Origin: Arachnopeziza araneosa
Taxonomy: Eukaryota > Ascomycota > Leotiomycetes > Helotiales > Arachnopezizaceae
Length of the DNA stretch: 64,000 nt
Reading direction: 5' to 3'
NCBI GenBank assembly: GCA_003988855.1
Contig: QYAI01000069.1
Coordinates: 62,001 to 126,000 of the forward strand
Below, in pieces: positions 1 through 9,434 of the stretch. The notes under the pieces are model-generated. The model saw nothing but the letters and a program-made list of their open reading frames with translations. It made no database searches and was not told the origin of the DNA. A program made the translations under genes and the position numbers. The stretch's first letter is position 1; every line of letters begins with the position of its first letter.

Positions 1-33
1 GTAATAAAGATCCAAGCTCACCTCTACGTACAG

Positions 34-875
34 GATATACACAATCCGGCCCTCTTTTCCACAACAAAACCCGTGCCCTCGAGAAGGCACTCCACAAGCT
101 TTTCCCACCGGCCCCCACTACCTCACCCTCCTCAAAACCCAAACCCAAACCCAAACTTGCTCCATCCACCTCTCTGCCTGATTTCCCTGGTGGGATCAAG
201 CTCGTCTACCCCACCGCACCGATCCACCTCCATCCCGCCGATATTCCCGGTTTCCAAGCTTCGGAACTTGAGGGCGCAGACCCGAAAGAAGAGAGCGATG
301 CGTGGGGATGGTGGAAGCGGGAGACGGGAACAGGGTTGTATACCGGTTTGGATGAGGGATTGCAGACAATTGCTTCCACTATCAAGGAAAATGATGGAAT
401 AGATGGAGTGATAGGGTTCAGCCAGGGAGCAGCAGCTGCCGCTTTCGTAGCCTCACTGTTGGAACCCGGAAGGAGGGAAGCTTTTCATGCTGTTCAAAGC
501 AAAGACAGGAACGCATTTGTGTTCCCAGAAACTTGGGAAGAGATTAGGAAAATGCACCCGGAGGGTCTTAAATTCTGTGTTTGTTATGCTGGATTCTACG
601 CTCCCCATCCGGCTTATGAAGCATTTTATATCCCGAAGATACACACACCAACGTTACATTTCTTAGGGAGTTTAGATACAGTAGTGGAAGAGCATAGGGC
701 TATGGGTTTGGTAGAACGTTGTGATGAGGAGACGAAGAAGGTGGTCATTCATCCCGGAGGACATTTTGTCCCGATTAATAAGGACATGACGGCGTGGTTG
801 GCCGGTTTTCTTAAAGACTGTTTAATTGAGAAACCAAAGGAAGAGAGTGTGGAGGATATGGATATGCCTTTCTAA
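34..875 (+). CDS. FSH-type serine hydrolase, 5' partial
   Basis: Alpha/beta hydrolase of the fungal FSH1 (family of serine hydrolases) type, probably a small cytosolic esterase; substrate unknown. The reading frame opens after an acceptor ending at base 33 with residues GYTQSGPLF, matching the N-terminal strand-loop of FSH proteins, so the first exon (usually M-x-I-L-x-L-H-G) lies left of the window. The nucleophile elbow is GFSQG (Ser codon near 420), the acid is in GSLDTVV and the catalytic His in GGHFVP, so the triad is intact. A Pro/Lys-rich insert with KPKPKPK lies near the N-terminus. The gene is tail-to-tail with Rpn5, about 155 bp away. The family call is firm; the missing first exon is inferred. 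Confidence 0.85.
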
Positions 876-1030
876 AGAAATGCATAGGATGGTGGTCTGA
901 GTGGCATGGCGTTCACAGCATATAGAGAGCAGATAGACCAGGTCATGCTGTGCATTCGATACCTAGAATCTAGACTAGTGTACAGCGGTATCAGACCAGA
1001 ATGAAGACTGTTAGCACACGCCCAAGAAGT

Positions 1031-2652
1031 TTAGTGCGCCTTTCCACTTTTCCCTGATTTGGGAGCCTTGGTGGGCTGAATTCTAGCCATCATTTCCTCT
1101 TTAGTGATTAAGTGATCGATTCTCTCCAGCAGACCAAGTAAACTCTTCATATTTCCGCTCCACTCATTCAAGATATCATCAGCATCTCGTGGTTTGGCAA
1201 AATTAACAATGCGGGCTGGACGGTCGATCTTGGCATAAACAGTCTTCGCGGTAACAAGTTCACTGATATATTTTTCCGTCTCATCTTCAGTCAGGTCGAG
1301 AAGCTGGGTAAGGCGGGGCATCTGGATACGGGTGTAGTATTTGGCAACAACACGGACGTTGTGTTCGATGACTCGCTTACGGAGGTCTTCCCATCGTTGG
1401 TTGGCCTTCTTGTCTGCAGATTGACCTGGGGAGACATCAAAGACATCGGTGCTGCATAGATGAGGGCCGAAGATCTTTGCGACTTCCGGCCAACGCATGA
1501 GTTCATGGACTGTGAAGAGTTTAAGCAGCTGGGCATCAAGAGGAACTTGAGAATTTCTGGTGTCCTTTTGAACACGGTGGAGGAGGTCGGATTGCTCGTT
1601 GTCGTACGGAGCAAGAATGACATAGTAGATGATTCTTTGTAAGACCTAATGAACTTAGCAAATGCAGATTCTTCGTGAGCATTTTACTTACAGAATGAAG
1701 CTTTTTAGGGTCCTCTTCAACTGCCTCTGTATCAAGAACCTGTCTATAATGCTTGCAAGAATCCAAATATTTGTCATCATGCTTTGCCAACGTAATTTGT
1801 TGTTCATAGTATCGTAACTTCAAATCCGTAACGTCGTCTTCCACTGGCTCCGGAACATCTTCTCCTTTCGATCTCTTCTTCTCTCGTTCCTTCTTCTCCT
1901 TTTCCAGCTCAGCTTCAGACTTCTTGGGCTTTCTTGCGAGGTATTTGGTGCTGATCTTACGACTCAGGATACCCGCCTGTGTCCAATCTTCATTCTCTAT
2001 GCAGAGCGAAACTTGTGCCAAGATGAATTCCGTCTTCTCTCTTCTTTCCATAGACCCAAACGTTTCCACCTGAAGCTCACACAGTATATCTGTCGCTGCC
2101 TTCAAATCGCCTTGCTCTTTCTTAATATCAGACAAGATCTTAGTCACACGAGCACGCTCAACCTCGACGAAAATTTTGCCTTCGGTGACCGTCCTTAATG
2201 TCTCGATTGTCGACAATTTAGTCTCTAAACTTGGAGCCGAGCTCAGGAAGCCCATCACCACTTGCACCATCTTCGTAATAGCCTGTTTGAGTTGGCTATG
2301 CTTTTTGGAAAGAAGCAGAATCTGTTCGTTTAGCAGGCTCCAATCTCCAGAATCTTTGCTAATTGTGACTATGGCGACGAGGATTCGAGATGTTGAAGCA
2401 AGATCCGATGCCTTGTAAAGATATTAGCAAGGGAGAGGCTGGAGCTTCATGCGCTTACTTGTCTTGTCTGCTTCTCCAATGCTGTGAGCTTTTCAATCGC
2501 GCCTTGTACATTTTTCTGAGGCTTAGATCAGTATTTGAGCGCTTCTTGATGCAAGAAATATTTACTTGAGCAAGTTGTTCAGCTTCTGGAAGCTGTTTGT
2601 CAACCTCCTTCGAGAAGTCCTTGTCAGGCTTCAGAACTCGTTCACCAGACAT
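1031..2652 (-). CDS. RPN5: 26S proteasome regulatory subunit Rpn5
   Basis: Non-ATPase lid subunit of the 26S proteasome. Four exons are read on the minus strand: 2652-2576, 2515-2459, 2411-1692 and 1634-1031, which join in frame to 485 residues, the usual size. The N-terminus begins MSGERVLKPDKDFSKEVD. The helical-repeat middle contains a charged EKEKKEREKKR insert, and the C-terminal third is the PCI domain (LFTVHELMRWPEVAKIF through YAKIDRPARIVNF), followed by a helix and a Lys-rich tail. Start chosen as the only ATG before the first donor. A 445 bp divergent region separates it from the BTB gene at 3098. Nothing unusual seen. Confidence 0.93.
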
Positions 2653-3097
2653 CGTGGTAAAGGAGAAACGGCGTCAGGTAATTGAGAGGGTTCAAGGGCC
2701 TTTTGTCTGGCAGGCTCGCAGGGTGATTCGATCCTTGATAGAGGAGCTTGTGGATTTGATATTTAGTTGATGTTTAGGTTGACAATCAAGACGCGGCAAG
2801 CTAAAAATTGCGCTTTTGGCTTTAAACTCGGCCGCCGTAGAACTAATCTATTCCGCCTCGCGCGAGGCTGAGCTGAAACTCTTGAAGCTCCCACATCCCT
2901 TCTTCTGATAACTATCAAGACAACGCATTTTAGTCTTGATATTATTATGACTTCATAGGCCTTCCCCTGCTGCCTCTGCAGATCTGATTGCTACGTTCAT
3001 TTGCCGATCTTTATAATTTCTACAACATAAACCGAACTCCAGCTTTGGACTCTCCCCTCTTCGTCAGCATACGGTTAAGAAGTCCACGTTTCGCGCG
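2653..3097. promoter_or_regulatory. Divergent intergenic region
   Basis: About 445 bp between the heads of Rpn5 (minus) and a BTB gene (plus); it must contain both promoters. No recognisable operator was found. Confidence 0.4.
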
Positions 3098-3908
3098 ATG
3101 TTTTCTAATGAATCAGAAAATGAAGACTCCGTTCGTTGGAACATTGATGCATCACTATCGAAACGCAGCAAAAAGGTAGAGCAAAGCTCTGGACAGTCTC
3201 CTGAAGGAAAGAATTCCAGCACTCCAAATCTCGTGTAAGTACTCGTTCCTACCTTCCAGTCTTGACGCTGATCAATCTTTAAGAGGACCACAAACTATTG
3301 TTACTGTCAATGTAACTTATACTTCTGGTGAAATTCCAACGACGCAGTCATTTCGAGCCCATAAAAACTATATCTGCCACTACTCTGCCTACTTCGAAGC
3401 GGCTTTCAATGGCAACTTTTCCGAAGGAATAAGCCAGGAGTTGACCTTTGATGATGTGGAGCCTACCATCTTTGGAATATTTGTAAATTGGACGTACTCA
3501 CAAACTATTGTCAATGCAGAAGGTATCCTACCCATTGGTAAAGATCTTTCCCAGCTTTGGGTATTGGCAGACAGGATTATTGCACCTAAGTTGGCGAATG
3601 ATGCAATCCTCGCTCTGGACAAGCAAAGAATTACGAATGGAGGTCGACTCTCATCCAGTTTCTTTAAATATATCTATGAAAATACCAATGACGAAAGCCC
3701 ACTCCGTCTTTACATCGTTGATGCCTGTTCCAAAGGTACGCTTGGTTTGATCAAGAATGGCAACAAATACCCTCATCAACTTCTCCTAGATATAATCAAT
3801 GCTAGTAGAAAACAAGACAAGATGTTTCCAAGACAAGCGGGAGTATGGAGACCGACACAAATTGAACTTGGCGTCTACTTTGTTCCAGACATTAATCCAA
3901 AGAAGTGA
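3098..3908 (+). CDS. BTB/POZ domain protein
   Basis: Two exons, 3098-3234 and 3284-3908, join in frame to 253 residues. After a polar N-terminus of about 45 residues comes a BTB fold: SFRAHKNYICHYSAYFEAAF is the usual fungal BTB strand-helix core (compare F-x-V-H-K-x-L-L-x-x-x-S-x-F-F), followed by FDDVEPTIFGIFVNWTYSQ and the helical LWVLADRIIAPKLANDA segment. Such proteins are common in filamentous fungi and are often presumed Cul3 adaptors or simple dimerisers; no client domain is visible here, so the role is unknown. A second BTB gene follows about 1.1 kb downstream on the same strand but is not closely similar by eye. Confidence 0.8.
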
Positions 3909-5026
3909 TTGTAAGTCTTGAGTCGAAGACTTCGCAGTAATATCAGGCTGGATGAGAGATCTGGCATCGAGAATGTTGACACGCTCAAGATATTGGTTTA
4001 AGGTCAGACCCTTGGATTTCCATCAGCCCTATCACGGAAAAGCTAAGTTTAAGTAGTTCTCTGCGAAGTCGAAACACGATGCAGATGCGAATACTAAGAA
4101 GTACGAGGTATAATATAGCTGTAGCAGAAGAAGGACAAGAGTCCCGGCGGTTGTTTTGATAATCTTGCTTTTCATGTCAATGCTGATTAGACTGGCCATT
4201 GCTAGGAATCGGTCACAACTAGGCTCTTCTCAATGGAGGAAAATTTGGCAAGAGCTCAAAGAACTTGGGTTCTTGAGCATTCACGTATCTAAATAAAAGC
4301 ATGATTCCAAGAATATTTTGCGTGTTGGGCCTTGATACATCTCATGTTGTTTTCTCCATTAATAGTTTTGAGCTTTCTGTCTTCGGACCTAGTTTTCATT
4401 TCATGACACTTCCAATGACAACTTTGGTCCGAGAATGATGCGGGTGCTATTTCCTTTTATGACTTCTTGTATGATATGGTGGAGAGTTTTCTGGGGACTT
4501 AGAATACTCTCGCTCTCAGAAGAAAATCAAGGTTGGCATTTAGAGTCATGACTTGAAGACACGTTCGAGAAACTTCACGAGCATGTTATTTGTTTGGATT
4601 ATCAATTCCAGGCCTTATTTGCCTTAATTAGTTTCAATCTTCTTTGATTCATCAGGCCACTGGCTACCTAGGACTGCGTGCATAAAGGAAGAAAGAAGGA
4701 GCGAGTGCGGCACGTGATTACTTCCCATGGGAAGTCGAGTTTGTCTTCCATAAAATGGTCCTTCGCACTTCAACTTCTCTTCTTCAACCTGCTTCTCCAT
4801 TAACACTGTTTCTGTACCGATTCGCACGCTTCATCGTGTCGAGGCGGCAGATAATCTCCATCTTCGTTGATTCTCTCCTCCAAGGACAGTCTTCTTGACA
4901 TCCATCTCGACTTGACTTGACTCGACATTCATTCCCAGCTGGCCCATCACTTATTGGTCTGGGTTTACTTCTTTCCCAATCCCACTTCGATAACGTACAA
5001 TAATCGACACTATCACGCTAAGCAAG
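3909..5026. other. Intergenic, no gene seen
   Basis: About 1.1 kb between two co-directional BTB genes. Only short ORFs without recognisable motifs are present. The last 200 bp are pyrimidine-rich, as expected of the leader of the next gene. Confidence 0.4.
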
Positions 5027-6171
5027 ATGTCGTGCAAATCTCTGACTAAAGTCAAGCATGGCGAGTAAGAAGTCATCTTCTGTCAATCAAGCACACTGTT
5101 AACCTGCCTAGTCTGACAACCGCTGAAGAACTGTCAGTCGATGTTGGAACTGGTGCCAAGGTAAGCTCTCCTCCCTGCGTTCTTCTTGTGTCACTGGGCT
5201 GATCTATTATAGCACCGAACATTCAAAATCCACAAGCGTCTCTTGCAAAAGGTCACCAAGTTCCATGACGCTGCTCTCGCCTCCGAGTCTGGCCAAAATG
5301 GTAAAATCTTCTTGAAGAAGGATGATCCGGAGATCTTTGATATGTTCCACCGCTGGTTGTATTGTGGTATGTCTCCTTATGTTACATCTTCTTTTTTCTC
5401 GTCGCTTACCTCTCCACTGCAGACTATATAATGGAACCTCCGACTTGTTTCTCCGCTGATCCAGCAAATATGCCTTCCGCAGATGTTCTTAAGGAGCTTG
5501 AAGCTGACTTGCGTTCACGATCTAATCGACAAGAAGAGAAGCTTTGTGATTTGTACTGCCTCGCAGAGAAATGGAATATTGAAGATTTGATGAATAGAGC
5601 CGTTGACCTCATTCAGGATGGCTTCCACAAGTGAGTATCCTTAGGTCTTTCTTCTCTGGCACAATTATCTTATCTTCACTGTTATCTCTTATCTTGAACA
5701 ATGCTTACTCCCTAGTACTCCAGGTACGGCACTGTCTTCGGTCCCGGTTTTCTTCTCCGTGTTTTTGGAAACACGAAGAAGGACTCGCCACTACGAGATC
5801 TCTGCATTGGCACCAATGTCATTCATATCGATCGTGGCTGCGACCAGCTTCGACAGGAGCTTATGGTGGTATCACTTATGAGTCCTCAATTCTTCCCCGC
5901 CATGCTAAAGTGGGTTTCTCGCAATTTTATCATGTTCGGTCGGCGTTAGCAAGAAGGCTTTGACATTCAACAACCAAACAAAGGTTTCTCCATACTCAAT
6001 CGATCTAAGCTTTGCCCCTGCCACTTCCACAAGCACACTGTTGGCCGCGCTCACAAGAATCATGAGAAGTGTGCTACGCCGTTCATGAAATGTGGCCATA
6101 GCGATAGTGATGAGGTCAACAGCATAGCAGGCATTCTAGGTGGTATGATGAGCCTCGGAAGTGGGAATTAG
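5027..6171 (+). CDS. BTB/POZ protein with Cys/His-rich tail
   Basis: Exons 5027-5064, 5112-5160, 5213-5366, 5423-5630 and 5724 onward. The protein begins MSCKSLTKVKHGD; the BTB core is HRTFKIHKRLLQKVTKFHDA and the strand DDPEIFDMFHRWLYCG, with helices LYCLAEKWNIEDLMNRAVDL. If exon 5 reads through, it stops at 5949 (224 residues). A 45 bp intron at 5939-5983 would instead join in frame to a last exon ending at 6171 (283 residues) that encodes LCPCHFHKHTVGRAHKN, then C-x8-C, a compact Cys/His cluster that looks coding. I prefer the longer model; transcripts would decide. Function unknown. Confidence 0.72.
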
Positions 6172-7195
6172 ATTTGCTCTCCGCTGACACGAGAACATTG
6201 ATTTTACAAATATTTGCACAACAGACTTTTGCTGTTTGCTAGCAGTGACTTTCACGAAAAAAGACCACATGGGCATGCCTAGGTAGATAGCCAAAATGAA
6301 ATCCAATTCTACCAGCCAGCAACGTAAGATCTTACACTATTTATATGATTGGAAGTTCTTCCTACATATCAATGCTTTCGAACAATAATAGCCTACTCAA
6401 GCACCTCAATTTCCGCACGTTAGCTGAGAGTCAGAGTATATTCGCAATCTCAGAAGTCGTTCTCGGAGCAAGCTACTCGCTAAACGCGTCACGCCTCAGT
6501 TTCTGCATTGACCCTCTCCGACTGAGACAGTTCAATTTAATCATCATCATGATCACCGCTGCTGACCTCATATTACCGACTATCGACAACGAAAATCAGC
6601 GACCCCTTTTCCAGAAGAATTTGGTGACTCTTTCTTGGACCCAGTTCTCGTGAACTTTGACCATTCCTCCTCTTCCGTGTCTTTATAAACCGACTTCATG
6701 ATGCACTGCAAACGACTCAGCTCTTCCAAATGATTTGTCGAGTTGGCTTGGTCTTTTATCAATTAGAGTTTAATTCATGCCCAATTCATCGACAGAATGG
6801 TTCCGAGAGCACGCCCTCCTGACATCTCGTTGGTTGGGCGTTGATAGAGGCGTCCGGGGAGCATTGGAAACGGTTACCAGCAGGTCGGTTTAGCATCATT
6901 TCTTATCATCTTTTGATTTCGGCACGGAAGAAAGCGTATTGCTGTTTTGCTTTTCTGAGGTGATACGCACAACAATTTTGTTGAAATTCCGAAGAGTGCT
7001 GCTCTAACTCCTGCCCGTCATTTCATCCAACCTCTCAGTTTCTCCTTTTTGTAAAGAACAGCTACACAATCAATGAGGAAATACAACTCTAGGCAAAAAT
7101 ACATGCACAGTAGTTCACTTGGCCCTCCATTTTGATTGCTCCGCGATATAATCTGGGATATTTGTTGCTGGTCATAGATTTCATCCCCTGATATC
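6172..7195. other. Intergenic, no gene seen
   Basis: About 1 kb between a BTB gene and the chromodomain gene. Short ORFs on both strands have no family resemblance; one runs antisense across the start of the next gene and is judged a shadow. Confidence 0.35.
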
Positions 7196-9205
7196 ATGGC
7201 CCTCCCTGCGATCAAACAGAGATCCCCTATAGCCACGAGAAAGGAAGCAGCTAGGAAGCAAAAATCGCCGTCACGATACACCAAAACTCTTGAAGCATGG
7301 CATGGAAGAACTATCAGTCGTTGCACGAGGATTCTGCCTCCCTCCAAACTCTTATTGAATACCAAGCAGAAGTTGTCGCAGCTGATCATACCAACCCCGA
7401 GTCGTTCCGACGAGTTTTTGAAAAGAAGAAAGGAAACTATGGAGAGAGCGATGAGGTCTGCGGTGAAACATAACACTTGTTCTTTGGGTAAAACAAGTGA
7501 ATCGTGGCCCATACTTCCTGCTTCACTATCACCGCCGGTTAGGAAAAAAGCAGCCATAACCCCAATACGTCCTCCTTTACGAGTGGTTCGCCATGATATC
7601 AATGAAGAATTTTCAGATCGACAATCTAAACCCGGAAACCAACCCCGAAGCGTAGTCGAAGTTGTCATATCTACAAAGAGTTATAAAGATGCAGATCTTG
7701 AACAGACCAACGGCGGACAGACTGAGATGTGGTCAGAGAGGCTCAGGGTCAGGCCTCGAAGACACACTGGCAATGCCCTTCCATCTCTAGGTAGGGATGC
7801 CATCGATGTTCTCCTTCCTTCCATTGAGGAAAATGAAGATATCGAGGAATACGTAGTTGAGAAGGTCGCTGGTGAAAAGATTGGGGACGAGGATGTTCAT
7901 GAATATCTTGTCAAGTGGGTGGGTTATGAAGAACTTGATTGGATACCCGCTGTGGACTGCTTCTGTCCCGATCTCATCGCCGATTTTCAAGCTGCCCAAC
8001 GACTTGCCAGAGTTGCAGCAAGGCAAAATGGTCAACAGGTCGAAGCCACCAGGTTAGATCGTCTTGCGGAAGCTGCTGAGCTACGAGCCCAGAGACACAG
8101 ACGACAACAACAACATCGTGATCCCAAGACAGGTCGTTTCACAAGGCAGACTCAACCTCATGCTCCGGATAGAATTATGGATGGAGCAGATAAATATGCG
8201 GAGGCCGAGAAAAATGACGACGACGAAGTAAGCATTGTCTTCCTTGCGGAGAAAGCCATCACACGGGTTGATGCTCGCGCCAATACCGCTCGCTTGCCTT
8301 CGACACGTGGAAGTCCTATCTTTTGGGAGACTCCACAGTCCGAGAAGAGTGGCGAAACGGTGTGGATTCGGCCGAAGACAGAGGAATCCCAGTCAAATGT
8401 AATGGAATTTCAAGATCGATCTATATCGAGAGTACACGGCTGGCTAGAAGATACTGCTGATCAAACAACACAAGATGAGGAAGATGGGGAGGGGACGGAA
8501 CTGGAAGGAAGAGAACTCGCTGAGGGCGAGTCAACAAAGTGGATTGCAGATGCCGCGCAAGCTGAGGCAACAAGAATTTTACAAGAATTACCAACTTTAT
8601 TGAATGCCGAGATAGCCAGAGCACTGGAGAGAAGAAACGCAGAGCGAGATCGACTCGCTTTAGAATTCAGGAGAAGAAAAGATGAAGGAACGGTTATGAA
8701 AGTATTGAATCCTCAACAAAATACCATATCAATCGGACACAAACCCTCTTCCAGAAGCAGTACATCGATCAAAGATGAACCAAGTGGAACGAGTCAAAGT
8801 CTTACAAGGGAGCGCAAGCGTAGAGCCCAGAGTTCCCACTCTACTAGATCACCGAAGATCTTGAAAGGACCGCGGCTCCATCTCTCACCCGTCTCGAATC
8901 CCAACCAAACAAAGACATCTTCAACACCGTCCACTTCCGCACCTGAGGACGAGAACCCCTTCAAACGGGGTCGTGAGAGCAAGACACGGAAATCTCTCCG
9001 AAAGAAATCCCAACTCAGAAGGGTCAGAAGTGAGTTTCGCGCGCAGACCGAGGAGAAATATGTCGAGGGGTTAATCAAGCAAGTAAGATCAGATCCCGAC
9101 TTGAGTCTCGAACCCAGCCTATCCCCGGGACCGATTACGGGGAAAGATCATGTGGAGGAGTGGGCGGTTGACATGCCTTGGCAGTCGATTGAGATGTTGT
9201 TATAA
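7196..9205 (+). CDS. Chromodomain-containing protein
   Basis: Single-exon ORF of 669 residues. A chromodomain lies at about residues 218-275: EEYVVEKVAGEKI, then HEYLVKWVGYEELDWIPA and CPDLIADF, which reproduce the E-Y-x-V-E-K-I, Y-L-V-K-W-x-G-Y and W-E/I-P blocks. The aromatic positions Y, W and W of the methyl-lysine cage appear present. The rest is basic and low-complexity: Arg/Gln-rich after the chromodomain, then acidic, then a Ser/Lys-rich C-terminus with several SP and RK clusters. No chromoshadow, SET, helicase or integrase domain is seen, so this is neither a classical HP1 nor a Ty3-type integrase remnant. Likely nuclear; a histone-reader role is inferred from the fold. Confidence 0.75.
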   Translation: MALPAIKQRSPIATRKEAARKQKSPSRYTKTLEAWHGRTISRCTRILPPSKLLLNTKQKLSQLIIPTPSRSDEFLKRRKETMERAMRSAVKHNTCSLGKTSESWPILPASLSPPVRKKAAITPIRPPLRVVRHDINEEFSDRQSKPGNQPRSVVEVVISTKSYKDADLEQTNGGQTEMWSERLRVRPRRHTGNALPSLGRDAIDVLLPSIEENEDIEEYVVEKVAGEKIGDEDVHEYLVKWVGYEELDWIPAVDCFCPDLIADFQAAQRLARVAARQNGQQVEATRLDRLAEAAELRAQRHRRQQQHRDPKTGRFTRQTQPHAPDRIMDGADKYAEAEKNDDDEVSIVFLAEKAITRVDARANTARLPSTRGSPIFWETPQSEKSGETVWIRPKTEESQSNVMEFQDRSISRVHGWLEDTADQTTQDEEDGEGTELEGRELAEGESTKWIADAAQAEATRILQELPTLLNAEIARALERRNAERDRLALEFRRRKDEGTVMKVLNPQQNTISIGHKPSSRSSTSIKDEPSGTSQSLTRERKRRAQSSHSTRSPKILKGPRLHLSPVSNPNQTKTSSTPSTSAPEDENPFKRGRESKTRKSLRKKSQLRRVRSEFRAQTEEKYVEGLIKQVRSDPDLSLEPSLSPGPITGKDHVEEWAVDMPWQSIEMLL

Positions 9206-9434
9206 AACACAACCGTCGTTCAAGTGTAAAGGCAGAAAATAAATTGAAAATTTCGACGTCTTCTATTGCTCGCTATTTGGTCTATTGATGAGGTATCTCA
9301 TTCGCCATGAACACGCCCGCTTTTTTGATGGTTTCGGCATCATCTCCTCCTCGCAATCAGATTTCTCACCAACCTGGCAACTATGATAAAATCCACCCGC
9401 TCACCCAGACTCAAAATCCGTACGTGGGTCCTCC

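Noticed and set aside
7018..7668. 216-residue minus-strand ORF
   Set aside because: Antisense to the chromodomain gene start, with no domain and poor composition; treated as a shadow.
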